Assembly: GCA_009783025.1 (NCBI GenBank)
Contig: WRHY01000001.1
Coordinates: forward strand, 310,001-374,000
Length of the DNA stretch: 64,000 bases
Direction: 5' to 3'
Origin: Desulfovibrionaceae bacterium
GTDB lineage: Bacteria; Desulfobacterota; Desulfovibrionia; Desulfovibrionales; Desulfovibrionaceae
Part shown: positions 8,695 to 16,880 of the stretch, one piece after another
How positions within the stretch are numbered: the first letter of the stretch is position 1
How the letters are laid out: the number at the start of each line of letters is the position of its first letter
Position numbers and translations under genes: made by a program
The notes under the pieces: generated by a model
Database searches by the model: none
Told to the model about the DNA's origin: nothing
What the model saw: only the letters and a program-made list of their open reading frames with translations

Positions 8695-9198
8695 ATGAAA
8701 AAATATACAGGCAAATCCCTTACTCTGGGCGACCATATCGATACCGACGCCATTATCCCGGCCGTGTACCTGGTGAGCACCGACCCGACGGAACTGGGCA
8801 AGCACTGCATGGAAGGCATGGATCCCAAGTGGGTGAATAACGTGGTTCCGGGAGCCAGCGTGATTGTGGCCGGACGCAACTTCGGCTGCGGCTCCTCGCG
8901 CGAACATGCCCCGGTGGCTATTGTGGGCGCGGGCATTGCGGTGGTCATTGCGCACAGTTTTGCCCGCATCTTTTATCGCAACGCCTTTAACATGGGCCTG
9001 GTGCCCATTGAGATTGGCGACGCGGTGGCCGCCTTCAAGGAAGGCGACCAAGTGGAGGTGGACATGGCCGCAGGCAAGATTACCAATAAAACCAGCGGCA
9101 AGGTCATTGATTTTCCGCCGCTTCCCGAGGCCATGCGGGCCATTCTGGATGCGGGCGGGTTGGCTCCTTTTGTAAAGAAACGGCTGGGTAGCGCCTGA
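8695..9198 (+). CDS. leuD: 3-isopropylmalate dehydratase, small subunit
   Basis: The swivel-domain partner of LeuC. The signature FGCGSSREHAP lies near residue 61, and the 167 residues match the short LeuD type. The C-terminus is unusual: the last codons (Gly-Ser-Ala-stop) fall inside repeat B, which begins GTAGCGCCTGA at 9188. The insertion or growth of the repeat therefore defines the end of this protein. Confidence 0.95.
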   Translation: MKKYTGKSLTLGDHIDTDAIIPAVYLVSTDPTELGKHCMEGMDPKWVNNVVPGASVIVAGRNFGCGSSREHAPVAIVGAGIAVVIAHSFARIFYRNAFNMGLVPIEIGDAVAAFKEGDQVEVDMAAGKITNKTSGKVIDFPPLPEAMRAILDAGGLAPFVKKRLGSA

Positions 9199-9386
9199 GT
9201 TTGGTGTGATACTTCGTCAGGCATCGTTTTTTGCTCCGATCGAGTAGCATAAGACTACACTCCCTTCGCAAAAAACGCGCCTTCCTTGTCAGATCAGTCA
9301 ACGGCGGTTGTTGCTGCCTTCACAGTCTCGCCTTTTCTGACCTTTGTGGGGCGGCAAAACGTAGCGCACCCAAACTGAGGCACTAC
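9188..9386. repeat. Palindromic repeat family B, copy 3 (full length)
   Basis: Inverted ends are GTAGCGCCTGAGTTTG and CAAACTGAGGCACTAC. This copy has both the CATAAGA stem-loop, here with the changed stem GTAG-CATAAGA-CTAC (9244-9258), and the long right half. It lies between leuD and leuB and contains the leuD stop codon. Confidence 0.85.
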
Positions 9387-9407
9387 CTAAATACTTGGGG
9401 ATATACC

Positions 9408-10505
9408 ATGAACAAACATATTGTGCTCCTGCCGGGCGACGGCATCGGCCCCGAGGTCGTGGCTCAGGCGGTTAAAGTTTTGCGTGCCGTTGAAAAGCGT
9501 TTCGGCGTGACCTTTACCACCGAAGAAGCGCTCATGGGCGGCTGCGCCATTGACGTTACGGGCGAGCCTTTGCCGCCGGCCACGCTCGCGGCCTGTAAAA
9601 AGGCTGATGCCGTGCTGCTCGGCGCTGTGGGCGGCCCCAAGTGGGACAACGCGCCCAAACGCCCGGAAGCGGGGCTTCTGGCCATCCGCAAGGAGTTGAA
9701 CCTGTTCGCCAACCTGCGCCCGGCAACCGTGTTCCCGGAACTGGCCTCCCTGTCGTGCCTGCGGCCGGATCTGGTGGAAAAGGGCCTGGACATTCTTGTC
9801 ATCCGCGAACTGACCGGCGACGTGTATTTTGGTAAGCCCGCAGGGGAAGAAGTGCGTGACGGCCTGCGTTACGGCTTTAACAACATGATTTACAACGAGG
9901 ATGAAGTGCGCCGCATCGCCCGGGTGGCTTTTGCCGCGGCCCGTGCCCGCAACAAGCGCGTCTGTTCCGTGGACAAGGCCAATGTGCTGGACGTGAGCCG
10001 CCTGTGGCGCAAAGTGGTGATAGAGACGCACAAGGAATTTTCGGATGTGGAGCTGTCCCACATGTATGTGGACAATTGCGCCATGCAGTTGATCCTCAAT
10101 CCGGTCCAGTTCGATGTGATCCTGACCGGCAACATTTTCGGCGATATCCTTTCCGACGAAGCAGCCGCCGTGGCCGGGTCCCTGGGCATGCTGCCCTCGG
10201 CCTCCCTGAGCGGCACTGCCGAAGACGGAGGCTCGGGCCTGTACGAGCCCATACACGGTTCCGCCCCGGACATCGCCGGTCAGGACAAAGCCAATCCTCT
10301 GGCGACCATCCTGTCCGTGGCCATGATGCTGCGCCTGACCTTTGCCATGCCTAGGGCCGCCGATGTTGTGGAAGCCGCCGTGCGCGACGCGCTGCGGGAA
10401 GGCTGGCGCACCGGCGATATCGCCCGCGCGGGGCTGAAGGGCGAGGTCATCGGTTGCGCCAGGATGGGTGATCTAGTGGCCGCCAAGATTGAGCGTAGCG
10501 CATAG
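9408..10505 (+). CDS. leuB: 3-isopropylmalate dehydrogenase
   Basis: Oxidatively decarboxylates 3-isopropylmalate with NAD+ to 2-oxoisocaproate. The ATG at 9408 gives the usual start [17 protein letters not shown]; the open frame before it is repeat B. Motifs include [11 protein letters not shown] and the nucleotide-binding [19 protein letters not shown]. The 365 residues are typical. A 22-base gap separates it from the repeat, and gltX starts 8 bases after its stop, so the operon probably continues into gltX. Confidence 0.95.
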   Translation: MNKHIVLLPGDGIGPEVVAQAVKVLRAVEKRFGVTFTTEEALMGGCAIDVTGEPLPPATLAACKKADAVLLGAVGGPKWDNAPKRPEAGLLAIRKELNLFANLRPATVFPELASLSCLRPDLVEKGLDILVIRELTGDVYFGKPAGEEVRDGLRYGFNNMIYNEDEVRRIARVAFAAARARNKRVCSVDKANVLDVSRLWRKVVIETHKEFSDVELSHMYVDNCAMQLILNPVQFDVILTGNIFGDILSDEAAAVAGSLGMLPSASLSGTAEDGGSGLYEPIHGSAPDIAGQDKANPLATILSVAMMLRLTFAMPRAADVVEAAVRDALREGWRTGDIARAGLKGEVIGCARMGDLVAAKIERSA

Positions 10506-10513
10506 GAACCATC

Positions 10514-11917
10514 ATGAGCGACACTCCAGCCGTTGTCACCCGTTTCGCGCCCAGTCCCACCGGGCACCTGCATATTGGCGGGGCGCGTACCGCCATTTTC
10601 TGCTGGCTCCTGTCCCGCCACTTTGGCGGCCGCTTTCTGCTGCGTATTGAAGATACGGACATAGAGCGCTCCAAGCAGGAATACACGGACTCTATTCTGG
10701 CTTCCATGCGCTGGCTCGGCCTGGACTGGGACGGTGACCCCATTTACCAGCGGCAGCGCTTCGCCATCTATGATCAGTATATTGATCGCCTACTGGCCGC
10801 AGGGCACGCCTACTGGTGCGAGTGCACGCCCGAAGAGGTCGAAGCCATGCGCGAAAAAGCGCGGGCCCAAGGCCAGAAGCCGCGCTACGACGGCCGTTGC
10901 CGTTGCCGGAACCTCGGTCCAGGACCGGGCCGGGTGGTACGCCTGAAAGCGCCTCTGGAAGGTGCGGTGGCTTTTGACGATATCGTCAAGGGACATGTGG
11001 TGTTCGAGGCTACGGAACTGGACGACATGATCCTGCGCCGGGCCGACGGCGCGCCCACCTACAATTTTGCCGTGGTGGTGGACGACCTGAGCATGGGCAT
11101 CACCCACGTGATTCGCGGTGACGACCACGTGAACAATACCCCGCGCCAGGTGTTGATCTATTGGGCTCTCGGGGCAAAGCTCCCTGTGTTCGGACACGTG
11201 CCCATGATCCTGGGAGCGGATCGCCAGAAACTGTCCAAACGTCACGGGGCCAAAGCGGTCATTGAATATGAAAAAGATGGCCTGTTGCCGGAAGCTCTGG
11301 TCAACTACCTGGTGCGCCTGGGCTGGAGCCACGGTGACCAGGAGCTTTTCTCGATCAAGGAACTGGTGGACTTTTTTGACGGCGCCAACCTGAACAGCGC
11401 GCCCGCAGCCTTTGATCCGGAAAAGCTGCTTTGGGTCAATGCCCAGCATCTGCGTTCGGCCGCTGTCGGGGACTTGCAGCCCAGGGTCATGCCTTTCCTG
11501 GCCGAGGCGGGCGTGCCCGGCGAAGACAAGGAATTGGTGCTGCGCTGCATTCCGCTGGTGCAGCCCAGGGCCAACAGTCTTCTGGAAATGGCTGAACAGT
11601 TGCGCCCGCTTCTGACCAGGGCCGCGCACCTGGCCTATGATGAAGCTGCCGTGGCCAAGGCCTTGAGCGACGAGGGCAAGGGCTATGTCCGGGAGCTCAG
11701 GGAACGTTTGGCCGGGCTGCCGGCATTTGACCGCGAGGCTGTGCACGCCTGCATCCACGGCTATGTGGAGGAAAAGGGCATCAAGTTCAAGGCCCTTGGG
11801 CCGCCGTTGCGGGTTGCCCTGTTGGGCCTGACCGGCGGGCCGGATCTGGCTGATGTCATGGCCGCTTTGGGCCGGGAGGAGGTTCTGGCGCGTCTGGATC
11901 GAGCTTTAGCCATGTGA
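10514..11917 (+). CDS. gltX: Glutamate--tRNA ligase
   Basis: Charges tRNA-Glu. The HIGH motif is HLHIGGARTA near residue 17 and the KMSKS motif is KLSKRHG near residue 240. The length of 467 residues is normal for bacterial GluRS. It lies 8 bases behind leuB on the same strand. The N-terminus PSPTGHLHIGGARTA is diagnostic of the discriminating or non-discriminating GluRS group; the glnS gene in this window makes the discriminating form likely, by inference. Confidence 0.95.
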   Translation: MSDTPAVVTRFAPSPTGHLHIGGARTAIFCWLLSRHFGGRFLLRIEDTDIERSKQEYTDSILASMRWLGLDWDGDPIYQRQRFAIYDQYIDRLLAAGHAYWCECTPEEVEAMREKARAQGQKPRYDGRCRCRNLGPGPGRVVRLKAPLEGAVAFDDIVKGHVVFEATELDDMILRRADGAPTYNFAVVVDDLSMGITHVIRGDDHVNNTPRQVLIYWALGAKLPVFGHVPMILGADRQKLSKRHGAKAVIEYEKDGLLPEALVNYLVRLGWSHGDQELFSIKELVDFFDGANLNSAPAAFDPEKLLWVNAQHLRSAAVGDLQPRVMPFLAEAGVPGEDKELVLRCIPLVQPRANSLLEMAEQLRPLLTRAAHLAYDEAAVAKALSDEGKGYVRELRERLAGLPAFDREAVHACIHGYVEEKGIKFKALGPPLRVALLGLTGGPDLADVMAALGREEVLARLDRALAM

Positions 11918-11939
11918 TCTTCCCGTTGCTACCTTTTTC

Positions 11940-11968
11940 TTGCCAGAGCACCTCTACAAGATTACTAT
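11940..11968 (+). promoter_or_regulatory. Candidate promoter of purN
   Basis: TTGCCA at 11940-11945, a 17-base spacer and TACTAT at 11963-11968, in the 94-base gap between gltX and purN. A second A+T-rich -10-like stretch (TATATTAT, about 11978-11985) follows. Confidence 0.45.
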
Positions 11969-12011
11969 CCAACACAGTATATTATGCTCTATTTTGAAGG
12001 CGAGGTGCGCC

Positions 12012-12707
12012 ATGACTATTCAGATAGCGGTACTGGCTTCGGGTATCGGCACCAACCTGGCTGCGATTATCAAGTCCATTGCCAGCGGCAGGCTTGAGGC
12101 CAGGGTCAAACTGGTGCTGTCCAACAAGTCTGATGCCCCGGTACTGGACATTGCCAGGGAGAACGGCATTCCGGTCTGGGCGCGTGACCACAGGGAGTAT
12201 GAGAGCCGCGAGGCTTTTGACACAGCCATGCTGGAAGCGATCCGGGCCGAGGGCGTGGACACCATTGCCCTGGCCGGATACATGCGCATGCTTTCCCCCA
12301 GCTTCATCAAAGCGTATGCGGGGCGCATCCTGAACATCCACCCGGCCATTCTGCCCAGCTTCCCCGGTGTGAGCGGCTATGCGGACGCTGTGGAGTACGG
12401 GGTGCGCATCACTGGTTGTACGGTGCATTTTGTGGATGAGCAGATGGATCAGGGCCCGGTGATTATCCAGGCGGCTGTGCCGGTAGGCCCCAACGACACG
12501 CCCGAGAATACCATTGCCCGCATTCACGCCCTGGAATACCGTATCTATCCGCAGGCTCTGCAATGGCTGGCCCGGAACCGCCTTTCCGTGGAGGGCCGCA
12601 GGGTGCGCCTGCGCGCGGCCAAGTTCCCGAGTGTGGAAATCGCCAGTTGCCAGACAGGCGCGCTCGGGCCGTGGATGGTTTGTCCGCCCTTGGAAGAGGG
12701 ATTTTGA
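12012..12707 (+). CDS. purN: Phosphoribosylglycinamide formyltransferase
   Basis: Purine synthesis: transfers formyl from 10-formyl-tetrahydrofolate to GAR. The start at 12012 gives MTIQIAVLASGIGTNLAAI, with GTNL replacing the usual GSNL. The catalytic triad region is present as ILNIHPAILPSFPG (Asn, His) and the Asp of HFVDEQMDQGPVI. At 231 residues it is slightly longer than most PurN owing to a C-terminal extension. A promoter-like sequence precedes it and repeat C follows four bases after the stop. Confidence 0.93.
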   Translation: MTIQIAVLASGIGTNLAAIIKSIASGRLEARVKLVLSNKSDAPVLDIARENGIPVWARDHREYESREAFDTAMLEAIRAEGVDTIALAGYMRMLSPSFIKAYAGRILNIHPAILPSFPGVSGYADAVEYGVRITGCTVHFVDEQMDQGPVIIQAAVPVGPNDTPENTIARIHALEYRIYPQALQWLARNRLSVEGRRVRLRAAKFPSVEIASCQTGALGPWMVCPPLEEGF

Positions 12708-12710
12708 CCG

Positions 12711-12863
12711 TAGGGGCTGTCTCCAAATAGTTCTTTTGTCCAACTAGCTTCGTCACCCGGCCCTTTTTTCTCCGGTCGAGTACCATAAGAGTACACTCCC
12801 TTCGCAAAAAGGGCCGGCTTCCTTGCTCTTGGAGCAAAATTCCTTATTTGGAGACAGCCCCTA
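12711..12863. repeat. Palindromic repeat family C, complete copy
   Basis: A 153-bp element with perfect 19-bp inverted ends (TAGGGGCTGTCTCCAAATA at 12711-12729 and its complement at 12845-12863). The centre contains GTAC-CATAAGA-GTAC (12780-12794), the core shared with families A and B. Flanking arms (CCGGCCCTTTTT / AAAAAGGGCCGG) also pair. It ends four bases before the MATE start codon. A partial copy is at 52655. Confidence 0.85.
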
Positions 12864-12867
12864 GTCC

Positions 12868-14301
12868 ATGTCCCCAGCCATTCCTCCACATCCCCAGGCC
12901 GCGCCCCAGCAGAAACTGCCCCGCATAGGCGGGCGCGTGTCTTCGCGCGAGATCGCCTCTCTGGTCTGGCCCCAGGCCCTGACCATGCTGTTCCAGTTTC
13001 TAATCGGCTTTACCGACGTGGCCGTGGCCGGACGCATTCATCCGCACCTCCAGGGCGTTATCGGCATCATTACCCAGTGCCAGTTTTTTCTACTGGTTAT
13101 CGGCCTGGCCCTGGTCAACGGCAGTGTGGCCGCTATCAGCCAGTCTCTGGGAGCGCATCTCATGCTGCGGGCCGACCGCTACGTGGGCCTGCTGTTCAAG
13201 GTCGGCACGCTTTTTTGCGCCATCACCTTACTGATCGGCTATATTTTTGCCGTCCAGTTTATGAATCTCCTGCGGGTGCCTGAGGAGATTTATGCTGAAA
13301 CGCTGGAACTCTGGCTGCTTTTTCTGCCCATTCTGCCCGTGAGTTACTTGACCTTTATGACAGCGGCCGTGTTCCGGGCGCGCAAAATTGTCCTGGTGCC
13401 GCTGGCCTCGGCCGTGGTTGTCTGCATCATCAACGCGGTGGCCGATATCGGCCTGGGACTCGGCAAGTTCGGATTGCCCAACCTGGGAGCGCACGGCCTG
13501 ATTTACGCTTCCATTGTTTCCGTTGCTGCCGGGGGGCTGTTCAACCTGATGGTCCTGCTGCGCCGGAATTTGCTTTCCCGGCGCAGTTTCGCGCCCTGGC
13601 GCTGGGAGCGCCGGGCTTTCCCCTATGTTCTGAAGGTGGCCCTGCCTTCGGGAGGGTCGCAGATTCTCTGGCAACTCGGGTACATGATGCTGTTCATGAT
13701 CACCAATACACTGCCCCATGACAGCGTGGCAGCGATTAACGGCCAGGTGGCGGGGATGCGCATCGAGGGTATTTTGTTCATGCCCGCCATGGCCTTCAGC
13801 TTTACCGGTTCGGTTCTGGTGGGGCACTGCCTTGGCGCGGGCGACCGGGCCGAGGCAAAGCGCGTGGGGCTGCGGGTTATGGCCGGGGGCGTGCTCAGTA
13901 TGGGGCTGCTGGCGGCCTGCATCTATCCCTTTTTGCCGGAAATCACCAATTTTGTTTCTCCGGAAAATTTTTCAGTCCAGGCGGTTGCTGTAAGCTATAT
14001 GGTGTTTAACTTATTAGCTGTGCCCTTTACCGTGACCAGCATGATCATGAGCGGGATTTTTTCCGGCTCCGGGGCAACGCTGTACAGCTTGCTGACCTTT
14101 ACCGTGGGTACCTGGGTGGTGCGCTTGCCTCTGGCCTGGTACATGGGCCATATCGTGTGGCAGGACGCCTCGGGCGTGTTTCTGGCCATGCTGGTTTCCC
14201 AGGTTGTGCAAACGGGCATATGTCTGTATTTATTTTTCTACCGCGACTGGTATCGCTTTGCTTCAACAGCGAAGCGATTCGGGCGGAAAAGTGCGGTGTA
14301 A
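12868..14301 (+). CDS. MATE family efflux transporter
   Basis: A 477-residue polytopic inner-membrane protein of the MatE/NorM/DinF type with about 12 hydrophobic segments in two related halves. After a short cytoplasmic start comes SREIASLVWPQALTMLFQFLIG-type helix 1. It probably exports cationic drugs or metabolites using a Na+ or H+ gradient; substrate unknown. The start codon sits four bases after repeat C, so the repeat provides the untranslated leader and no ribosome-binding site is evident. The next gene starts 1 base after its stop. Confidence 0.85.
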   Translation: MSPAIPPHPQAAPQQKLPRIGGRVSSREIASLVWPQALTMLFQFLIGFTDVAVAGRIHPHLQGVIGIITQCQFFLLVIGLALVNGSVAAISQSLGAHLMLRADRYVGLLFKVGTLFCAITLLIGYIFAVQFMNLLRVPEEIYAETLELWLLFLPILPVSYLTFMTAAVFRARKIVLVPLASAVVVCIINAVADIGLGLGKFGLPNLGAHGLIYASIVSVAAGGLFNLMVLLRRNLLSRRSFAPWRWERRAFPYVLKVALPSGGSQILWQLGYMMLFMITNTLPHDSVAAINGQVAGMRIEGILFMPAMAFSFTGSVLVGHCLGAGDRAEAKRVGLRVMAGGVLSMGLLAACIYPFLPEITNFVSPENFSVQAVAVSYMVFNLLAVPFTVTSMIMSGIFSGSGATLYSLLTFTVGTWVVRLPLAWYMGHIVWQDASGVFLAMLVSQVVQTGICLYLFFYRDWYRFASTAKRFGRKSAV

Positions 14302-14302
14302 T

Positions 14303-15187
14303 ATGTTACCCAGTGAATATTCCCCTATTTCCTTTGGCGGCATGGAGCATTATCTGGAGCTTCTGAGCCGGAACAAAAGCCGGGCTTCGGACTACAGCTT
14401 CGCCAATATCTGGGGTTGGGCCCCCTACTACCACTTGGAGTGGCGTTTTGACGGCGCCCTGTGCTGGATTCGTCAGATGAAGCCCGAGCCCGCCTACTGG
14501 GCTCCGGTGGGACCGTGGGATGCGATCGCCGACTGGTCGCTTCTGGAGGAAATGGCTCCGGGGGCCAGGCTGACCCGCGTGCCGCACGCGCTTTGCGAAG
14601 TCTGGAGCGTGGACCTGGAAGACAAGGTGCGGATAGAAGAAGCGCGCGGCCAATGGGATTACCTGTACCTGTCCTCGGAACTTGCAACGCTGCCCGGCAA
14701 CCGTTTTCACAAAAAGAAGAACCTGCTCAAACAGTTTCAGAAGCAGTACCGGTATGAGTATCAGACACTTACCGGAAACTGCGTGGAAGTCGTGCTGAAC
14801 ATGCAGACCGAATGGTGCCGCTGGCGGGACTGCGAGTCTTCCGAAGCCCTGTTGGCGGAAAATGATGCGGTATCCCGTGTGCTGGCCCACTGGAACGACA
14901 TTCCCGGCCTGTGCGGCGGCATCATCCGCATAGACGGCGTGCCCATTGCCTACACCCTGGGCGAACCGCTGGAAGACCATGACACCTTAATCATCCATTT
15001 TGAGAAAGCCGCCAATGGCATCAAGGGCGCCTATCAAGCCATCAATTACCTGTTCTGCAATGATGTAGGCAAGAACTTCACCTACATCAACCGCGAGCAG
15101 GATCTGGACGACGAAGGATTGCGGCAGGCCAAGCTGAGTTACAATCCGACGGATTTTTCCAGAAAGTGCGCGGTAACTGTTACTTAG
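14303..15187 (+). CDS. DUF2156 protein (phosphatidylglycerol lysyltransferase-like GNAT fold)
   Basis: A soluble protein of 294 residues with the double acyltransferase-like fold of DUF2156, related to the catalytic half of MprF. Typical elements are FANIWGWAPYY, FHKKKNLLKQF, a GIIRIDGVPIAYTLGE strand and a KGAYQAINYLFCND block. No flippase segment is present, so it is not a complete MprF. The chosen start follows the MATE stop by one base and avoids a frame inside the transporter gene. Acceptor and donor are unknown. Confidence 0.7.
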   Translation: MLPSEYSPISFGGMEHYLELLSRNKSRASDYSFANIWGWAPYYHLEWRFDGALCWIRQMKPEPAYWAPVGPWDAIADWSLLEEMAPGARLTRVPHALCEVWSVDLEDKVRIEEARGQWDYLYLSSELATLPGNRFHKKKNLLKQFQKQYRYEYQTLTGNCVEVVLNMQTEWCRWRDCESSEALLAENDAVSRVLAHWNDIPGLCGGIIRIDGVPIAYTLGEPLEDHDTLIIHFEKAANGIKGAYQAINYLFCNDVGKNFTYINREQDLDDEGLRQAKLSYNPTDFSRKCAVTVT

Positions 15188-15263
15188 AGTCCTTACCGGC
15201 TTTACTCAGAAACGCCAATTTGGCTCCTCAAACAAGCAAGCGGATCTTGATTGTATTCCGAAT

Positions 15264-15292
15264 TTGTATTACATGTATTTTATGTATTACAA
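15264..15292. promoter_or_regulatory. Operator-like inverted repeat upstream of the RelBE-type genes
   Basis: TTGTATTACAT (15264-15274), 7-base spacer, ATGTATTACAA (15282-15292): 11-base arms with a single mismatch. It sits 18 bases ahead of the antitoxin start codon, followed by a gggagg ribosome-binding site. Ribbon-helix-helix antitoxins usually bind such sites to autoregulate. Confidence 0.6.
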
Positions 15293-15309
15293 GTAGGGAG
15301 GATACACTC

Positions 15310-15534
15310 ATGCTCACCATCCGACTCTCTGCCGATATGGAACAGCGCCTTACCGCGCTGGCCAATATAACCCAGAGGCCGAAAAGCTTTTATGTCCGCG
15401 AAGCCCTGGAACGTAGTCTTGATGATATCGAAGACGCTTATCTTGCTGAAGCAGCCTATGAGCGCTTCAAGGCCAGTGGCGAGAAAGCGATTCCTTTAGA
15501 GGACGTGATGAGAGAACATGGCCTGGAAGGTTGA
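15310..15534 (+). CDS. Ribbon-helix-helix antitoxin (RelB/DinJ/CopG-like)
   Basis: A 74-residue protein. The N-terminal MLTIRLSADMEQRLTALAN is a ribbon-helix-helix DNA-binding strand-helix-helix, followed by FYVREALERSLDDIEDAYLAE. The C-terminal tail is expected to wrap the toxin. The start at 15310 has gggagg upstream. It overlaps the toxin gene by 17 bases, and an inverted repeat operator lies just upstream, so autoregulation is likely. Confidence 0.82.
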   Translation: MLTIRLSADMEQRLTALANITQRPKSFYVREALERSLDDIEDAYLAEAAYERFKASGEKAIPLEDVMREHGLEG

Positions 15535-15790
15535 AATCACGCCGGAAGCAAACGCCGAGCTAAAAAAACTTGGTACGGCCGAGGCGCAACGCATCCTTAG
15601 ATTTCTCTTTGAGCGCCTGCAAAGCAGGGAAGACCCGCGGGAAATAGGCGAGTCGCTGAAAGGAAACTTGCGCGAGTTCTGGCGCTATCGTGTGGGCGAC
15701 TATCGCGTTTTTTGCCGCCTTGAAGGTGGTATCGTTACGGTCTTTGTTATTCACATCGGCCACAGGCGCGAGGTATACAAGAAAAAATAA
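15518..15790 (+). CDS. RelE/ParE-superfamily toxin
   Basis: The 90-residue toxin of the pair. The RelE fold is visible as MAWKVEITPEANAELKKLG, a helical middle, and the conserved C-terminal GDYRVFCRLEGG followed by VFVIHIGHRREVYKKK. RelE-group toxins cut mRNA at the ribosome; ParE-group members poison gyrase, and the sequence alone favours RelE because of the basic HRREVY end. It is translationally coupled to the antitoxin. Confidence 0.82.
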   Translation: MAWKVEITPEANAELKKLGTAEAQRILRFLFERLQSREDPREIGESLKGNLREFWRYRVGDYRVFCRLEGGIVTVFVIHIGHRREVYKKK

Positions 15791-15796
15791 TTGGCT

Positions 15797-16087
15797 CTAA
15801 TCCACGTTGTTCCAGTGTTCGATCTGCTTGCCCTTGATCCAGCTTCCGGTCTTTTGCCCGAATGCTTCCTTGTACGGGGCTTTATTGTGCACTTCCGTCA
15901 CAGCCGCCTTGTCCACATAGTACTCATGGAAATAGAAGCGGTCAGGCCGCTCGGTTGATTGAAAGACCTCAAAGCCGAGACAGCCGGGCTCCTGCGTTTT
16001 GCTGCTGTTGGCGTGGAATAAGGCTGCGGCCTTGAACTCTTCAATATGCTCCGGGTCAATATCAAGGATCACGGAAATTGCATACAT
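15797..16087 (-). CDS. Antibiotic biosynthesis monooxygenase (ABM) fold protein
   Basis: A 96-residue ferredoxin-like dimeric alpha-beta barrel protein starting MYAISVILDIDPEH, with the typical GCLGFEVFQSTERPDRFYFHEYY core. Members include quinol monooxygenases (YgiN) and heme- or autoinducer-modifying enzymes; many have no known reaction. The start at 16087 has aaggaag upstream. It faces the toxin gene tail to tail with a 6-base gap and follows the nitroreductase gene. Confidence 0.8.
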   Translation of the reverse strand: MYAISVILDIDPEHIEEFKAAALFHANSSKTQEPGCLGFEVFQSTERPDRFYFHEYYVDKAAVTEVHNKAPYKEAFGQKTGSWIKGKQIEHWNNVD

Positions 16088-16189
16088 GCCGGGGACTTCC
16101 TTTTGGATTGCGCTTTTCCGGTTAATAAAGACAGCCGTGCGCCCGGCCGGGCGCACGGCTATCAGCATACAGACATTGCCGGAAAAAGG

Positions 16190-16720
16190 CTATTCGTTCT
16201 CCCACGGTTCGCCATAGGCGTTGTAGTGAATCTTTTGCGGTTCATAGCGGCTGAGACGTTCCTGCGGCTTTTGCGGTTTGCCCACGGCGATCAAAGCCAG
16301 GGGCACGATGCTCGGCGGCAGCGCAAACAGTTTGCAGTAAGCGCTGACCCGCTCCTCCACCGGATGGACAGCGGTCCAGACCGTGCCCAGACCTTGGCCC
16401 GTGGCCGCGAGCATCATGTTCTGGATGGCGGCCGAGCAGTCCTGCACCCAGAAGCCGGGATACTTTTCCAGAGACAGGTCGCCGCAGACCAGGATGGCGG
16501 CGGCGGCATTGGGCACCATGCCCGCGTACTTGTTAATGGACGGCGCGACCGCCAGCAGGGCGGGATCGTCAATGACGATGAATTGCCAGGGCCGGGCATT
16601 GCCCGCGCTCGGGGCAATCATGGCCGCATCAAGCATTATTTGTATTTCATCAGCGGAGATCGGCTCGTCCGTATAGGCGCGGACACTGCGCCGCGTGTGT
16701 AAGGCAGTGAAAATATCCAT
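16190..16720 (-). CDS. Nitroreductase family flavoprotein
   Basis: FMN-dependent NAD(P)H oxidoreductase fold, 176 residues. The FMN-binding N-terminus THTRRSVRAYTDEP-type segment (ALHTRRSVRAYTDEPI) and the AMIAPSAGNARPWQFIVIDD loop are characteristic, as is MLAATGQGLGTVWTAV near residue 115. The start at 16720 is set by a good ggagg 7 bases upstream. The physiological substrate (quinone, nitroaromatic or flavin) cannot be told. Confidence 0.88.
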   Translation of the reverse strand: MDIFTALHTRRSVRAYTDEPISADEIQIMLDAAMIAPSAGNARPWQFIVIDDPALLAVAPSINKYAGMVPNAAAAILVCGDLSLEKYPGFWVQDCSAAIQNMMLAATGQGLGTVWTAVHPVEERVSAYCKLFALPPSIVPLALIAVGKPQKPQERLSRYEPQKIHYNAYGEPWENE

Positions 16721-16785
16721 GCTGCATCCTCCGTAAATAGTATTCAATATATATGATACTCTTTACGCAACAGCAAGTACAATAC

Positions 16786-16867
16786 GGAAAACAGCGAAGC
16801 TGTTTTCCGGCTATGAGGGGTGCAGGGGAAATCATTTCCCCTGCCGGAGTTTGGGGCGGAGCCCCAA
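16786..16867. repeat. Hairpin-chain repeat family D, copy 2 (short)
   Basis: Three perfect stems with 3-nt loops: GGAAAACAGC-gaa-GCTGTTTTCC (16786-16808), GCAGGGGAAA-tca-TTTCCCCTGC (16822-16844) and TTGGGGC-gga-GCCCCAA (16851-16867). It lies just downstream of ileS and could end its transcript, although no T-run follows. Confidence 0.85.
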
Positions 16868-16880
16868 CTGGGACCAGTCC

